Shown here: positions 51,801-60,409 of the stretch, in pieces
Numbering within the stretch: position 1 is the first letter of the stretch
Layout: each line of letters opens with the position of its first letter
Assembly: GCA_027627225.1 (NCBI GenBank)
Contig: CM051030.1
Span: 3,873,501-3,937,500, forward strand
Reading direction: 5' to 3'
Source: Congeria kusceri
Lineage: Eukaryota > Mollusca > Bivalvia > Myida > Dreissenidae
Length of the DNA stretch: 64,000 nt
Position numbers and translations under genes: made by a program
Notes under the pieces: model-generated
Databases searched by the model: none
What the model was told of the DNA's origin: nothing
Seen by the model: the letters and a program-made list of their open reading frames with translations, nothing else

Positions 51801-54800
51801 AATAGACTCTACAATTTTTATAGTGTCCTTGAAAGGGATTGCATTGGTGTTATGGATACTTTGGGTACCCTGCCGATCGCTGTGAGGAGTTTGGCCAAAA
51901 TATTCGCAGAGGTTACTTCCCCCTGTTGGTAAATCTTAAATACAGTGTATGCAATTATTATAAAACAATAATGACAAAAAAAAATTGTATAAAATAAATC
52001 TTCAATCTCCTCATAATCGTCTCCCCTGAAAACTTTCAAATCTGTAAGTTTGCTAACTAGTGGTGGCAGCGTAACTGTGAAGAGTATCAAATGGGAAATA
52101 ACCGCTGTGAGGAGCTTGCAAAATCAGAAAACCTTTAAGACTGGTTTAAATTATAAAATGGTCACAATGTTAACGGTACAGTGAAAATTGGAACCAGACT
52201 GGACACTTACCCACCATCGAGAAGAGATCCGAATGATAGACCCGGTGTGGCCTTCAGGCTTGCTTGACCCTCTTGTCGTAAAGTACACGTGACACGGCGA
52301 GACCAAAATACGCCCCAAATGCGTGGATGTACATCGACTCTCCAATATCCGTTGCCTGACAAAATGCAAACATAAGTATAAAACATTGCCATATATTGAT
52401 AGATTACAAGAACTATCACTCTCAATGATGAACGCCTCCCTGGACACATTGATACTACTCGTTAATATCATGAACAGGGATGTGAATCAATGGCATAACT
52501 AACCTACCAACATTTGAAAAACCTATATTCATCCATTGTGCTATTATTGCCCAGGTCAACCTGCCTACCAAGTCTTATGAACCTAGGTCTACGATTTCAT
52601 AGTTATCGACAAGGTGTCCCAACTATTGGTCAGCTTGACCTTGACCATTAACCCTAAGACCCAATAGTCAATAGGGTTCCACTTCTAGTCTTAACCAGCC
52701 CATCAGTCAAGTTTTATGAACCTTGGCCTAAGGGTTCTAGTATTCCCTAGACAAGATTTTTTTAAACTTTGATCGATTTCATCTTGACCTTCGACCTTAA
52801 GACCCAATAATGCCATTAACCCTAAGACCCAATAGTCAATAGGGTTCCACTTCTAGTCTTAACCAGGCCTATCAGTCAAGTTTTATGAACCTTGGCCTAA
52901 GGGTTCTAGTTATTCCCTATGACAAGAATTTTTGAATCTTTTGATCGATTTCACCTTGACCTTTGACCTTTAAGACCCAATAATAAATAGGAATCCACTT
53001 CTAGTCATGACTCATCCTACTACCAAACAACATAACAAGATGGGCTTAAATTGTTCACCTTGTTTAGTGATGCGATCTTATGAGCCTTGTTTCGAAATGA
53101 ACATCGACTAGTAATTGAACTGACTACCAGATATAAGTTGCGATGCGGCTTTTTTATGTTATTTGACACAGTGACCTATATTTCAACCCGTATGACCCAA
53201 ATGTCATCAAGAATATCAAAAGCACAGATATTCAATCAGATCGGGTAAAAGATGGAGCTCCTAGAGTATTAACGAGTTATATATTTTATTTGATCTACTG
53301 GCCTAAGTTTTCAAGCCACGTGACCCATATTGGTACTTGACCTAAATGTTATCATATTGCATAATCTTACAAAATTGCAAACTGATCGGCTAAAGCAAAC
53401 TCGATTTTATGGAGGACGACGATCTGACAAAGTTTGAACCTGATCGGATTTATACGTGGTTCCTAGTGCGTGTATGGTATTTCAAAAGTTGACGTAGTGC
53501 TCCACTTCAGCGCTTTTATTTTTCATTTGGACACGAATGGTAGAACATACATGTAAGGATTACTGTAAAATCACTTTATTTCGGTGTGTTTAAATTTTAC
53601 GCATTCTGGTCAAACAAATGACTTGTGTGTCATTAAATTCGAGCTTTTTTTCATTTTCATTTATATATCGTCCCTTGAAATATAATGATGACAACTTCTG
53701 GCTTTTAAGGGACGATATTTACTAATAATCATGCGAACAAATTTTTTATGCGGGTTCTTAAATTCGAGATCGCAAAATGCGCGAAAATTAGACAACCGCG
53801 AAATAAACTGATCGTACAGTATCGAGTATAGAAACATACGTAAAGATGTTCCGTGCAGATCCATTGGTTGATTTGGGCGATGACGATCTCAATCAACGTC
53901 ATGACGAGCAGCTGAAGGGGCGTGGTCTTGCCTAGCACCGCCCCAAACGATATCAACACGGTGGCTGCGGCGAAATCGAGGCTGATCAACCTAAAACGAG
54001 ACAAGCAACACGTTTAAAGCCCATTATGTAACTCATATATAAGTTAGATACAGATTGCGGTGAAAAAAACAAAAACAGAGCAAATGTATTCTTTTTCGAT
54101 CCTTGTGGAACTATTTGTGTTTAGTTTTCGGATCATGTATATCCACCAAAAACATTACTACTACCACTGCTACTACTGCTGCTACTACTACTGCTGCTGC
54201 TGCTGCTGCAACTACTACTTCTACTGCTTCTGCAATGACTACCACCACCGTCACTACTACTACTACTACTACAACTACCAGTACTACTACTACTACTACT
54301 ACTATTACTACTACTACTACTACTACTTCTACTTCTACTACTAATACAACTACTACCACTACTACTACTACGACTACTACTGCTGCAATTGCTACTACTG
54401 CAACTACTTCAACTACTAGTGCTGCTTCTACTGCTGCTGCTGCTACTGCTGCCACTGCTGCTGCTTCTATCGCCACTACTACTTCTACAATAACACTAGC
54501 AACTGCAAAAATAAATAACAAATAACACAGTTTTTATTGCTACTTCTAGTATTGCTGCTGTTGGTATTAACAACTTCAGCTACTTATACTAATGATATTT
54601 TACGATTACAAATCAACAACAACAACAACAAAACAATACAAGTAATAAGAAGAGCTGTTTATAAAACAGGTATGCCTACTCTAGGTTAAAAGCAATCTTA
54701 ACATATCAAGTTCGGTGAAGATATATTGAAATATGTTGGACATAGAGAGCGAACAATTGCTTAAAATTCTAATTTTAGATAACCCAGGGCTATAACTCTG

Positions 54801-57763
54801 CTGTTTCTGGGGCGATTTGGTTGATCATCCAACTTGACTAAGATATAATGATCTTAAACATTTTCATGTAGTTTGGTGAAGATCAGATGAAAACTGTGGG
54901 ACTTAAAGAGCGGAAACGGCTATAAATCTTAACTTAAGAAATTTCAAGGGCCATAACATATGTCTCCAACCACGCACCGCCATAACTCCACCAAAATCCA
55001 CCTACGAATGATATGCTGAAGATATGTACAACCAAACTTCACTTGGTACTGATAAATTCCTGTGAAGTTTTGTCGAATTCTAGCCAGAGGCTACGGAAAA
55101 GGTCTGTTATATCAATAACTTGAAAGGGCCATAACTCCACCAAAATTCTGCCGCCGACGATATGCACAACCAGCAAAATCCGACCAGCGGGTTACGGAGA
55201 ACAAGCGCAGATAAGGTCTGTTATGTGAAAAACTTCAAAGAGCCATAACTCCACCAAAAATCCGCCGCCGACGACATGCCGAGGATATGCACAACTAGAC
55301 TTTGTACTGATCAATCATGTGAAGTTTCGTCAAAATCGGACCAGGAATTAGGGAGAAAAAGTGCAAACAAGGTCTATTATGTTTAAAACTTCAAATGGTC
55401 ACAACTCCGCCAAAAACCCGCCAACGAAGACATGCCGACGATGTGCACAACTAGATTTGGTAATGATCAATGCTGTGAAGTTTCGTCAAAATCCGACCAG
55501 GAGTTATGGAGAACAAGGGCAGACACGGTCTGTTATGTGAACAAGAGGGCCATGATGGCCCAAAACGCTCACCTGAGAACTGGTACAGATAAAGACCATA
55601 CTGTTGTGACAGGTTTGAAAATTAAGGTATCTGAACAATACGCAGAGGGGGACAGGATCAATTTTGATTAAAAACATCGGTTAGAGCAATGGGCGAACTA
55701 AAGTACGAGTTGGGTAGTGGATGTGCAGTGTTTTTGCTAATGGTTCTCAAATCATTTTTCTCGATATTCTTACCTGACCCTTTTTCATTAAGTCATTGAC
55801 AATTCTGGAAAATGCAGCAACAGTAGATTTTGATGTCGTTTTCGCAAACAGTTTTGGAGAACTAGTTGCAATGTGATAATTGCGATGGCTGTGCTATAAG
55901 GTAAAGTTTGGCTTTTTGGGGGATAATTTTCTGTCCAATGATGATAAATGATATTAATGCAGGCTCTGAAGACATCAATGTTGCATGTACAAATAACTGC
56001 ATGCAAGACTTGGAACTGTTGGAAATCAAATTGTATCAATCAATTGTTATGGTCATGCGCAAACTGTGTAAGTTTGGTCATCATTGAATCAAAAATCGTG
56101 TGTGCAAGCAAATCATGGACAACTTGTTGATGTTTTTTTTCCAAACACAAGGGGCAATAACTCTGGTGTTTCTGGCCCGGTCATGTTTTATTCGACTTCA
56201 CATGTAGTCTTACGTTCATAGACAAACTGTACACGATTGGTGAAGATTGGATGAAAAATGAAGCCTCTATCCTGAATAATGTCCATTTTTGCATATTTTT
56301 TCACAAACAAAGAGCAATAACTCTGTTGTTTCTGGTCCGATCTTTCTTATATTCGACTTCTACTTTAATATTATGGTCACAGACAAACTGTGCAAGATTT
56401 AGTGAAGATTGGATGAAAAATAAAGTATCTATCCTGAATAATGTCCATTTTTGCAATATCTTTCACAAACAAAGGGCAATAACTCTAGTGTTTCTGGTCC
56501 GATCTTGATTATATTCGACTTCAACTGTAATCTGATGGTAATAGACAAACTGTGCAAGATTGGTGAAGATTGGATGAAAAATGAAGTCTCTATCCTGAAT
56601 GATGTCCATTTTGTATATTTTTTTAATAAACAAAGGGGAATAACTCTGATGTTTGAATCTGGCCCATTTTTGGCGTCTGATAAGATCTGATGGTCATACA
56701 CAAACTGTGAATTTGTGCACTTTTTGCATGAAAAAGGGGTGTTACTGGTGTGATCTGACCCAATAACAATCCCATCCGAGATGTTATGGTCATACACAAA
56801 CTGTGCAAGTTAGTTCAAGATTGAATAAAAAATGTAGTCTTTATCGCGATAACGGTCCAAATTGTTGACGGCATACGGACAACGAACGACGCCGGAGAGG
56901 TCACCTATACCAACAGCTCACCGAGCACTTCGTGCTCAGGTGAGCTAAAAACTTCAAAGGACCATAACTCCGATAAAAATCCGCTGACGACGACATGCCG
57001 ACTATATGCACAATTAGAGTTGGTACTGATAAATCCTGTAAAGTTTCGTCAAAATCTCACCTGGAGTAACGAAGAACAAGCGCAGACAATGTCTGTTATG
57101 TGAAAAACTTCAAAGGACCATAACTCCGCGAACAAATCCGCCGACGACAACATGCCGACGATAGGCACAACTAGACTTGGCACTGATCAATCCTGTGGAT
57201 GTTCGTCAAAATCGGACCAGGGGTTATAAAGAAGAAGCGCAGACAGGAGCTGTTATGTGAAAAACTTCAAAGGGTCATAACTCCGCAAAGAATCCACCGA
57301 CGACGATATGTCGACGATATGCACAACTAGACTTTGTACTGATCAATCCTGTAAAGTTTAGTCAAAATCGGACCAGGGGTTACGGAGACAAAACATTTTG
57401 TCAGGAGTCAAAGCATCCATCCATCCGTCCATCTATCCATCAATCCAGACATTCAGACATCCATCCATACAACTTTCCAGCACAAAATTAATGTCTCACT
57501 ACATAACAAGTTCCCCAACTTAAGTCACTTCAATTGTAAAATGGCTACCATTATACGAACGACAACTCACTCGTTGGCGAGTGCGTCATATCTGTCTCCC
57601 TTGAATACTCTATAGCGGGTAAATCCCCGGATGAGGATAGCCCATTGCACAGCAATGGACGCTAGGAAGAAGTTAATGCCGACCGCTGTGTAACCATAGC
57701 GACTGAGGAAGGTCATCAAGAACCCGAAGCCGATGAAGATCATCACGTGGACATCTTGAATCG
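36683..57763 (-). CDS. rh50: Rh-type ammonium transporter (RhBG/RhCG/Rh50-like), 8 exons, first exon missing
   Basis: The protein is a channel-like membrane transporter for ammonia/ammonium of the Amt/Mep/Rh family. Eight exons total 1187 bp (about 395 codons), running 57571-57763 to 36683-36816. Every junction keeps phase. Family signatures in order: [46 protein letters not shown] (first pore His), [41 protein letters not shown] (second pore His), and a terminal [14 protein letters not shown] full Rh protein is about 450-480 residues. The missing 60 or so (first membrane helix) should lie upstream, beyond 64000 or undetected. Exon 52211-52355 holds an in-frame TGA. Either the gene is decaying there or the assembly has two indels, because all other exons look intact. 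In aquatic invertebrates such proteins excrete ammonia (family knowledge). Confidence 0.93.
36830..37304 (-). repeat. Tandem array made from the last Rh exon's acceptor, part 1
   Basis: Units of about 55-85 bp each carry a diverged copy of the last exon's first 30-35 bases (gatcctgatcgaatatcg and the like), the acceptor (aaacctggaaa) and about 50 bp of intron (cagcaaaattgttaagacag). At least two copies here keep CCAG/G on the minus strand (near 36966 and 37215). Confidence 0.85.
37287..37304. repeat. LINE target-site duplication, left copy
   Basis: aacttcatgataaaacct is identical to 40371-40388. Flanking bases differ on both sides, as expected for an 18-bp target duplication. Confidence 0.85.
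37305..39852 (+). pseudogene. LINE ORF2 with reverse transcriptase, two frameshifts
   Basis: The protein is the reverse transcriptase that copies LINE RNA at the nick. Three open segments follow each other: to 38807, then 38801-39373, then from about 39345 to 39852. [19 protein letters not shown] and [17 protein letters not shown] lead into [14 protein letters not shown]. Motif A is DFNKAFDS (Asp codon at 37890), motif B is QGCPLSP (38067) and motif C is FADD (38190). The knuckle CDFC...HVFWEC lies near 39475-39530. All RT catalytic Asp residues are kept, so the frameshifts look recent. A single C lost in tgc/cta near 38803 would explain the first. The first four codons of the upstream open frame are host sequence. 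Confidence 0.93.
37305..40370 (+). mobile_element. 5'-truncated L1/Tx1-type LINE in the last Rh intron
   Basis: The LINE is about 3.07 kb, on the plus strand (antisense to the Rh gene). It includes the RT domain, post-RT region, C-terminal knuckle and a 3' UTR ending in an A-rich tail. An 18-bp duplication (37287-37304 and 40371-40388) flanks it. The endonuclease and ORF1 are missing, as usual for a truncated insertion. Confidence 0.95.
40371..41110 (-). repeat. Tandem array made from the last Rh exon's acceptor, part 2
   Basis: About nine to ten more units continue after the LINE. Copies near 40383, 40463, 40717, 40772 and 40853 keep ataaaacctggg, i.e. CCAG/GTTTTAT on the minus strand. Some keep a readable exon start such as [11 protein letters not shown] (copy near 40772). 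Confidence 0.85.
41140..41425. repeat. Degenerate gacgcaatgttat repeat, left part
   Basis: Loose copies of gatgacgcaatgttatgaatt and agcgatgacgc occur here and again at 44405-44705. They look like one array split by the element at 41430-44370. Confidence 0.65.
41430..41705. repeat. Inverted cluster of the 12-mer gagacacgaagc, left
   Basis: cttcgtgtctcgc occurs in one orientation to about 41600, then gcgagacacgaagcgag in the other. Together they form a large potential foldback. The translated strings of Arg, His and Glu are artefacts. Confidence 0.8.
41767..42179. repeat. 413-bp direct repeat, left copy
   Basis: It runs from ttagataataaacacatagg to tttgcgcatgcgtaacc. The partner at 43821-44237 has a few substitutions and small indels. 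Confidence 0.9.
42230..42538 (+). CDS. His-Me finger (I-PpoI-like) endonuclease, C-terminally truncated
   Basis: The 102-residue frame has the zinc-binding loop pattern of His-Me homing-type endonucleases. The first part is C23-I-L-W26-D-G28 and G36-R-Y-G-K. The core is [18 protein letters not shown] (residues 75-92), with His77 as likely base, Cys79/His80/Cys84 or 85/His89 as zinc ligands, and Asn96 or 97 as likely metal ligand. It starts about 50 bp after the left direct repeat. The ATG at 42230 is used because the nearby ATG at 42227 is in another frame. The end is abrupt at a Cys, where relatives usually continue with a further zinc-binding segment. It sits beside a transposase fragment rather than in an intron or rDNA, so a role in the element's movement is possible but not shown. 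Confidence 0.7.
   Translation: MPTKRTVMERITARCQLDPIKGCILWDGCSSGHEGGRYGKVKAKCPPESPSKTHYVHHFVFQFHFDNYLHESQQVSHLCHNTLCCNLYHLEPVTVNNASKVC
42540..43137 (-). pseudogene. Mutator-like transposase, N-terminal fragment with frameshifts
   Basis: Read on the minus strand it starts at ATG (43137): [18 protein letters not shown], then PSQCLQ with a stop. In a shifted frame [18 protein letters not shown] follows, then [20 protein letters not shown] with RNLYEEV, then [11 protein letters not shown] and [13 protein letters not shown] in yet another frame. This order (PRPS segment, W-x2-WL-x-C-x2-C, RxAA-x-N-x-GLQ, TPISN) fits the N-terminal domain of Mutator-like transposases common in invertebrates. At least three frame breaks and the loss of everything after TPISN make it dead. 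Its break at 42540 coincides with the end of the endonuclease frame. Confidence 0.65.
43255..43372 (+). CDS. Possible short terminal exon inside the composite element
   Basis: After attttcacag a frame reads [39 protein letters not shown] and stops. The composition is protein-like and the acceptor is good, but the family is not recognised and no partner exon is known. It may be a chance frame. Confidence 0.25.
43821..44237. repeat. 417-bp direct repeat, right copy
   Basis: It runs from ttagataataaacacacagg to tttgcgcatgcgtaacc. It is followed directly by acgaagcgagacac, which links it to the outer 12-mer cluster. Confidence 0.9.
44235..44370. repeat. Inverted cluster of the 12-mer gagacacgaagc, right
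   Basis: One forward copy (cgaagcgagacac) is followed by several inverse ones (cttcgtgtctcgcg). It resembles 41430-41705. Confidence 0.8.
44405..44705. repeat. Degenerate gacgcaatgttat repeat, right part
   Basis: gacgcaatgttatgcattag and variants repeat up to the donor of the Rh exon at 44724. Confidence 0.7.
44724..44851 (-). CDS. rh50: Rh gene exon, last membrane helix
   Basis: The acceptor ctttccccgcag and the donor ccg/gtaagt. After C completes Ser, 42 codons read [42 protein letters not shown], and G starts a Gly codon. It matches the QxGYQ start and hydrophobic run of the last Rh helix. Confidence 0.94.
45050..45122 (-). repeat. tRNA-like SINE fragment
   Basis: On the minus strand, tggcatagtgattagtgc (A-box region) is followed at tRNA spacing by aggtttgagtcctggcg (B box). 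The stems do not pair, so this is a SINE head or tRNA relic, inside a short Rh intron. Confidence 0.5.
45381..45514 (-). CDS. rh50: Rh gene exon with second pore His
   Basis: The acceptor ggtctgtttcag and the donor ag/gtaggg enclose 44 codons plus 2 bases: [44 protein letters not shown]. The His of NLHG (45458-45460) is the second pore histidine. GC content is high compared with the flanks, as expected for coding sequence here. Confidence 0.96.
46213..46350 (-). CDS. rh50: Rh gene exon, [12 protein letters not shown]
   Basis: The acceptor ctcttttccag and the donor tcg/gtgagt enclose exactly 46 codons (phase 0 at both ends): [46 protein letters not shown]. The AGGVAVGT motif is a family hallmark. 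A family F mobile element begins about 20 bp upstream, right against the acceptor's pyrimidine tract. Confidence 0.96.
46370..47277. mobile_element. Rolling-circle-like element, family F
   Basis: The 5' aacaagcgttg is followed by several ~145-bp units (agttatggtccttgtactct, gcacttcctctcaa, atgctccgcacaagaaaatt). The 3' end has a gacggacgg-rich stretch, then tatgcccccgaagttccctt, caggggggtgcataaaa. In the copy at 21268 the 5' cccctgaagg is the inverse of the 3' ccttcagggg. It abuts the acceptor of Rh exon 46213-46350. Confidence 0.7.
47519..48360. mobile_element. Rolling-circle-like element, family C copy 3
   Basis: It starts aacaagaaatgtggaaattc, cac with the perfect hairpin gtggaaattccac (47529-47541). 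It contains five to six ~140-bp units (gtgaccttgaccccatccac, atgcaatcccaag). It ends gagttagagagtggaaac. Confidence 0.7.
48365..48820. repeat. Three ~165-bp tandem units
   Basis: tgtcaaaatt, ggtttgtaaccaaagt, tattttatgatgctacatat, ttgagttatcatc and cgaaaaggggccataactct recur three times. No gene. Confidence 0.8.
48821..49640. other. Rh intron, mostly unique sequence
   Basis: No gene. A short GC-richer patch (48940-48990) is not a recognisable exon. Confidence 0.4.
49645..49808 (-). CDS. rh50: Rh gene exon, [10 protein letters not shown] helix
   Basis: The acceptor is ttgtatcaag, with a weak pyrimidine tract. The donor is atg/gtaaaa. After GA completes a Gly codon, 54 codons read [20 protein letters not shown], then [34 protein letters not shown]. 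It joins the previous exon as MVG-TIFLW, as in other Rh proteins. Confidence 0.95.
49900..51725. repeat. Intronic minisatellite, ~37-48 bp unit, roughly 40 copies
   Basis: The core cacagctactattattttgatcaatgttgat is shared by nearly all units. Between cores there is a variable C-rich spacer (ccctcccg, ccccaccactg, cccccg). Long open frames on both strands here are artefacts. The array occupies most of the intron between Rh exons 52211-52355 and 49645-49808. Confidence 0.95.
52211..52355 (-). CDS. rh50: Rh gene exon with first pore His; in-frame TGA
   Basis: The acceptor attttgtcag and the donor g/gtaagt are good. It reads [30 protein letters not shown], then hits TGA (52254-52256), then resumes [10 protein letters not shown] in the same frame. 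The shifted frame between them reads [10 protein letters not shown], as expected for Rh proteins at this loop. The best explanation is an extra G in the GGG run near 52270 and a lost base near 52240. The His of MYIH (52323-52325) corresponds to the first of the twin pore histidines. Confidence 0.9.
52490..53030. repeat. Degenerate ~150-bp tandem units (family of 6090-6560)
   Basis: cctaagggttctagttattc, gaccttgacc, aagacccaatagtcaatagg and cagtcaagttttatgaacct repeat about three times. Two units (52640-52750 and 52810-52920) are nearly identical. Confidence 0.8.
53840..53990 (-). CDS. rh50: Rh gene exon with FGAVLGK helix
   Basis: The acceptor ttgtctcgttttag joins GA|G and the donor is tac/gtatgt. 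It holds 50 codons: [20 protein letters not shown], then [30 protein letters not shown]. It matches the Rh helices that precede the first pore histidine. Confidence 0.95.
54140..54525. repeat. ACT/CTG-rich trinucleotide microsatellite
   Basis: Long runs of act, cta and ctg triplets with interruptions give open frames in several registers (Thr-, Tyr- and Val-rich). It lies in the first Rh intron seen. It is a microsatellite, not a gene. Confidence 0.95.
54880..55539. repeat. ~155-bp tandem units, left part of split array
   Basis: tgttatgtgaaaaacttcaa, agggccataactccaccaaa, atatgcacaact and gtgaagtttcgtcaaaatcc define the unit. The array is interrupted at 55540 by a family B element and continues at 56951. 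Confidence 0.85.
55540..56950. mobile_element. Rolling-circle-like element, family B copy 2, inside a tandem array
   Basis: The 5' hairpin gggccatgatggccc is at 55547-55561 and the 3' hairpin gagcac/ttc/gtgctc at 56923-56937, then aggtgagctaaaa. The 11-bp inverse pair gctcacctgag/ctcaggtgagc is exact. The interrupted unit reads tgttatgtga | aaaacttcaaagg across the insertion. The empty site (gtgaaaaacttc in neighbouring units) can be rebuilt with no duplication beyond ambiguous A residues. Confidence 0.85.
56951..57395. repeat. ~155-bp tandem units, right part of split array
   Basis: It resumes acttcaaaggaccataactc and continues for about three units to ggggttacggagac. Confidence 0.85.
57410..57472. 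repeat. CATC-rich microsatellite
   Basis: catccatccatccgtccatc and related tetramers. Non-coding, about 100 bp downstream of an Rh exon. Confidence 0.85.
57571..57763 (-). CDS. rh50: Rh gene exon (first one seen), residues after TM1
   Basis: The acceptor attctttcag precedes CGATTC and the donor is ga/gtgagt. Frame: 2 bases, 63 codons, 2 bases. It reads [20 protein letters not shown] and continues through [20 protein letters not shown] to [11 protein letters not shown]. This is the highly conserved start of the Rh core, covering two membrane helices. The first two bases complete a codon (probably Ser) begun in a missing upstream exon. Confidence 0.95.
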
Positions 57764-57919
57764 CTGAAAGAATATTTATAACATTATAACCTCTGAAGTA
57801 CAGGTAGAACAAATTATAACCAAAATAAACGTATATTATGCTTTGTTCTTAATGAAAAACAATAAACAGATACATGTACATGAAATAAACAGACAAAAAC
57901 ATATTCAAAACACATGTTG

Positions 57920-58725
57920 TTGTAAGCGGTGTTGGTGCTCGACAAAACAGTAAAATCTAGTTAACGAAGAAATATCCCATTTTAATTATTTTAAGTCAAA
58001 ATTAGGTCAAGGTCAAAGTGAGGTTGGGTGAAATGGGTGGATTGAGAACGGTCATTAGCAACAATTGTATAAGTATCCAAGTGTTGATGCTTGAGAAGAG
58101 ATTAGGCCAAAAAAGTTAATTGTTGGTTTCCGCTTACGTCTCAAACAATATTCTATGTTTGATAAACACACATGCACCAGGTTGGTGCTGGATAGCCCAT
58201 TTCTTAGTCCAAATTAGGTCAAGTTCAAGGTCAAAGTGAGGTTGGATGATATGGGTGGATTGGGGATAGTCATATGCAACAACTGTGTTAAGTATCCAAG
58301 TGTGGCAGCAAGCGGTTTTGGTGTTAGACGAAACGGTAAAATCTAGTTAACCAAGAAACAGCCCATTTGAATTATTCTAAGTGCAAATTAGGTCAAGGTC
58401 AAAGTGAGGCTGGGTGATATGGGTGGATTGGGAACGGTCATAAGTAACAACTCTGTAAATATCCAAGTGTTGTTGCAAGCGGTGTTGGCGCTAGACGAAA
58501 CGGTAAAATCTAGTTAACCAAGAAACAGCCCATTTGAATTATTCTCAGTGCAAATTAGGTCAAGGTCAATGTCAAAGTGAGGGTGGGTAATATGGAGGAT
58601 AGGGAATGGTCATTGGTGCTAGACGAAACGGTAAAATCTACTTAACCTTGTAACGGACGGAAGGACGGACGGATGGATGGATGGACGGACGGACGGACGG
58701 ACGGACAGGACAATCACTATATGCA
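57920..58725. mobile_element. Rolling-circle-like element, family E copy 5 (compound)
   Basis: An internal unit lies at 57920-58090. A second 5' end (aacaatattctatgtttgat) is at 58145, with three more units. It ends in a gacggacgg microsatellite and aatcactatatgcata, with the 3' hairpin lost. Confidence 0.65.
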
Positions 58726-58729
58726 TAAC

Positions 58730-59065
58730 AATATAGAGGTGGGGGGTAAAAAAAGAACTTTTTTTAAATAACATTTTTTTTCTTCGCAGCATATTCATCA
58801 CACAGTTTATGTATATTGGACTGCATTGTAAAATGTTTAAATGCCTCCCATCAAAGAAACGGTACCATTTATAAATAAGGTAATAGAAAACGACATTTCT
58901 GGCAAACAAACTTATACAATTAACAAAAACTGCTCTTTTTACCGGAAGATTGAAAAAGGTAATGATTGATAGGCAAAAAATTAATTTTAGGGTCGGCGGA
59001 TAAAATTACGGGGGTGGAGGGGGGTCGGGCAAGCTGAAACCAACACAACTTTTTTACGCTTGATG
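58730..59065. repeat. Dispersed repeat family, copy 2 (partner at 6750-7160)
   Basis: gcatattcatcacacagttt, gtatattggactgcattgta, aatgcctcccatcaaagaaa and a G-rich block match the partner in order. Confidence 0.7.
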
Positions 59066-59307
59066 GGCCTTTAAAGCATTTTACAGCTTCATAATAAGAG
59101 ACTTTTCAGTTAATAAAAGATGATAATTCGGGATGTAAACAACGTAATACGATTCTAGCGCCCTCTCTGACACTGAAACGAAATCTATTAGAAATACCAG
59201 TATATCATACCATGGCGTCCTTATGAAAAAGATAAATTGCTCTAAATTGTAAACAAAGATTGTATTTTATACGCGGCTCGTTTCCAAAACGACTGAGTAT
59301 AATATCG

Positions 59308-60056
59308 TATTTATTCTATGTTTTCAGACGCTTACAAATATTTTTGTCAGCGTCTGAATACTTAGATTCACAACAAATAATTGATCGAAATCTGTCTGAA
59401 AACAACGATTCTGAAATATTTTTAAGTCGTAAAAATCGGAAAAAAGCTGCGCATTTGTGTATATAGTTGTCTGGCGGATATGCACTTCGTTTATAGCCGG
59501 AGGTGTTGATTTTTGACACGAGGATGTTTATTGAAGCCATAATATTGTCCCTAACTTGATAATTGACATGCAGAATGTTGCTGCTAATGTTTCGCAAGAT
59601 AAAATTAGCAAACAATAGGAGAGACGTCCGTGATAAAACCTGTCGCTCCCTATGAAAGGTTTTAGTATAATTGGTGTTAATTGCCAATTATCGATTCAAA
59701 ATATTTGTTTTGTAGGAGGAGTAATAGGTTTTGATTGTTCTAAAAATGTGATTTATTTAAATATATGTAAATGATTAGAATATTTTGATTGGTTTGAAAT
59801 TTTATATCGTATATAATATATTGAAATAAATGTATATGATTACATTTACCTTGCATTCATTCTTTCTTAATCAAGTGTGGTAATTGCATTGTATATACTT
59901 ATGCAGTTGACATAAATTATCGGTTCGAAAACATATAATCACATTTTAATTCCCCTTTTGAAAGTGTCTGAAAATATAGAAGCTCAAAAAATAATTATTT
60001 CGACAGATTTTGTGGGTGTCCGAAACCTTAGTGTGTCTGAAAACGTAGATTAAATA
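59308..60056. mobile_element. TIR element, 750 bp (family of 18358-19481)
   Basis: tatttattctatgttttcag at the left and ctgaaaacgtagattaaata at the right are inverse and match the ends of the 18358 element. Blocks with gtgtccgaaa lie inside. There is no transposase. Confidence 0.7.
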
Positions 60057-60409
60057 GGGTATTTCATATTTCGTGAATTTTAATAAAACGTGCGTTAAAC
60101 ACATGACGCCCCTGTGTAGTTTATGCTACAAAGAAAACGATACTTTAAAGCCATACGAATTAATAAAAGATGACATTAAAATATCGTTTAAATAACATAT
60201 GTTAAACGTTATTACATTTTCATGCACGCTTTTATTACGTTCTGCTCGACAGTGTACAATACCCAGTATATATTTTCACAAACTGAATAGAATATATATC
60301 GCAATATCGCCATAAAGCGGTTGTTTTATGTCTTACAAATTATTTACGAAGGGTAGCATAACGATATGATGCCAAAAAATTTTATCCTACATGGAGTAAC
60401 ATGTCAACG

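Noticed and set aside
52254..52256. TGA read as selenocysteine in the Rh protein
   Set aside because: Rh proteins have no selenocysteine. The downstream residues in this frame do not match the family until the second shift, so frameshifts explain it better.
54103..54525. Thr/Val/Tyr-rich proteins on both strands
   Set aside because: They come from a trinucleotide microsatellite open in several frames.
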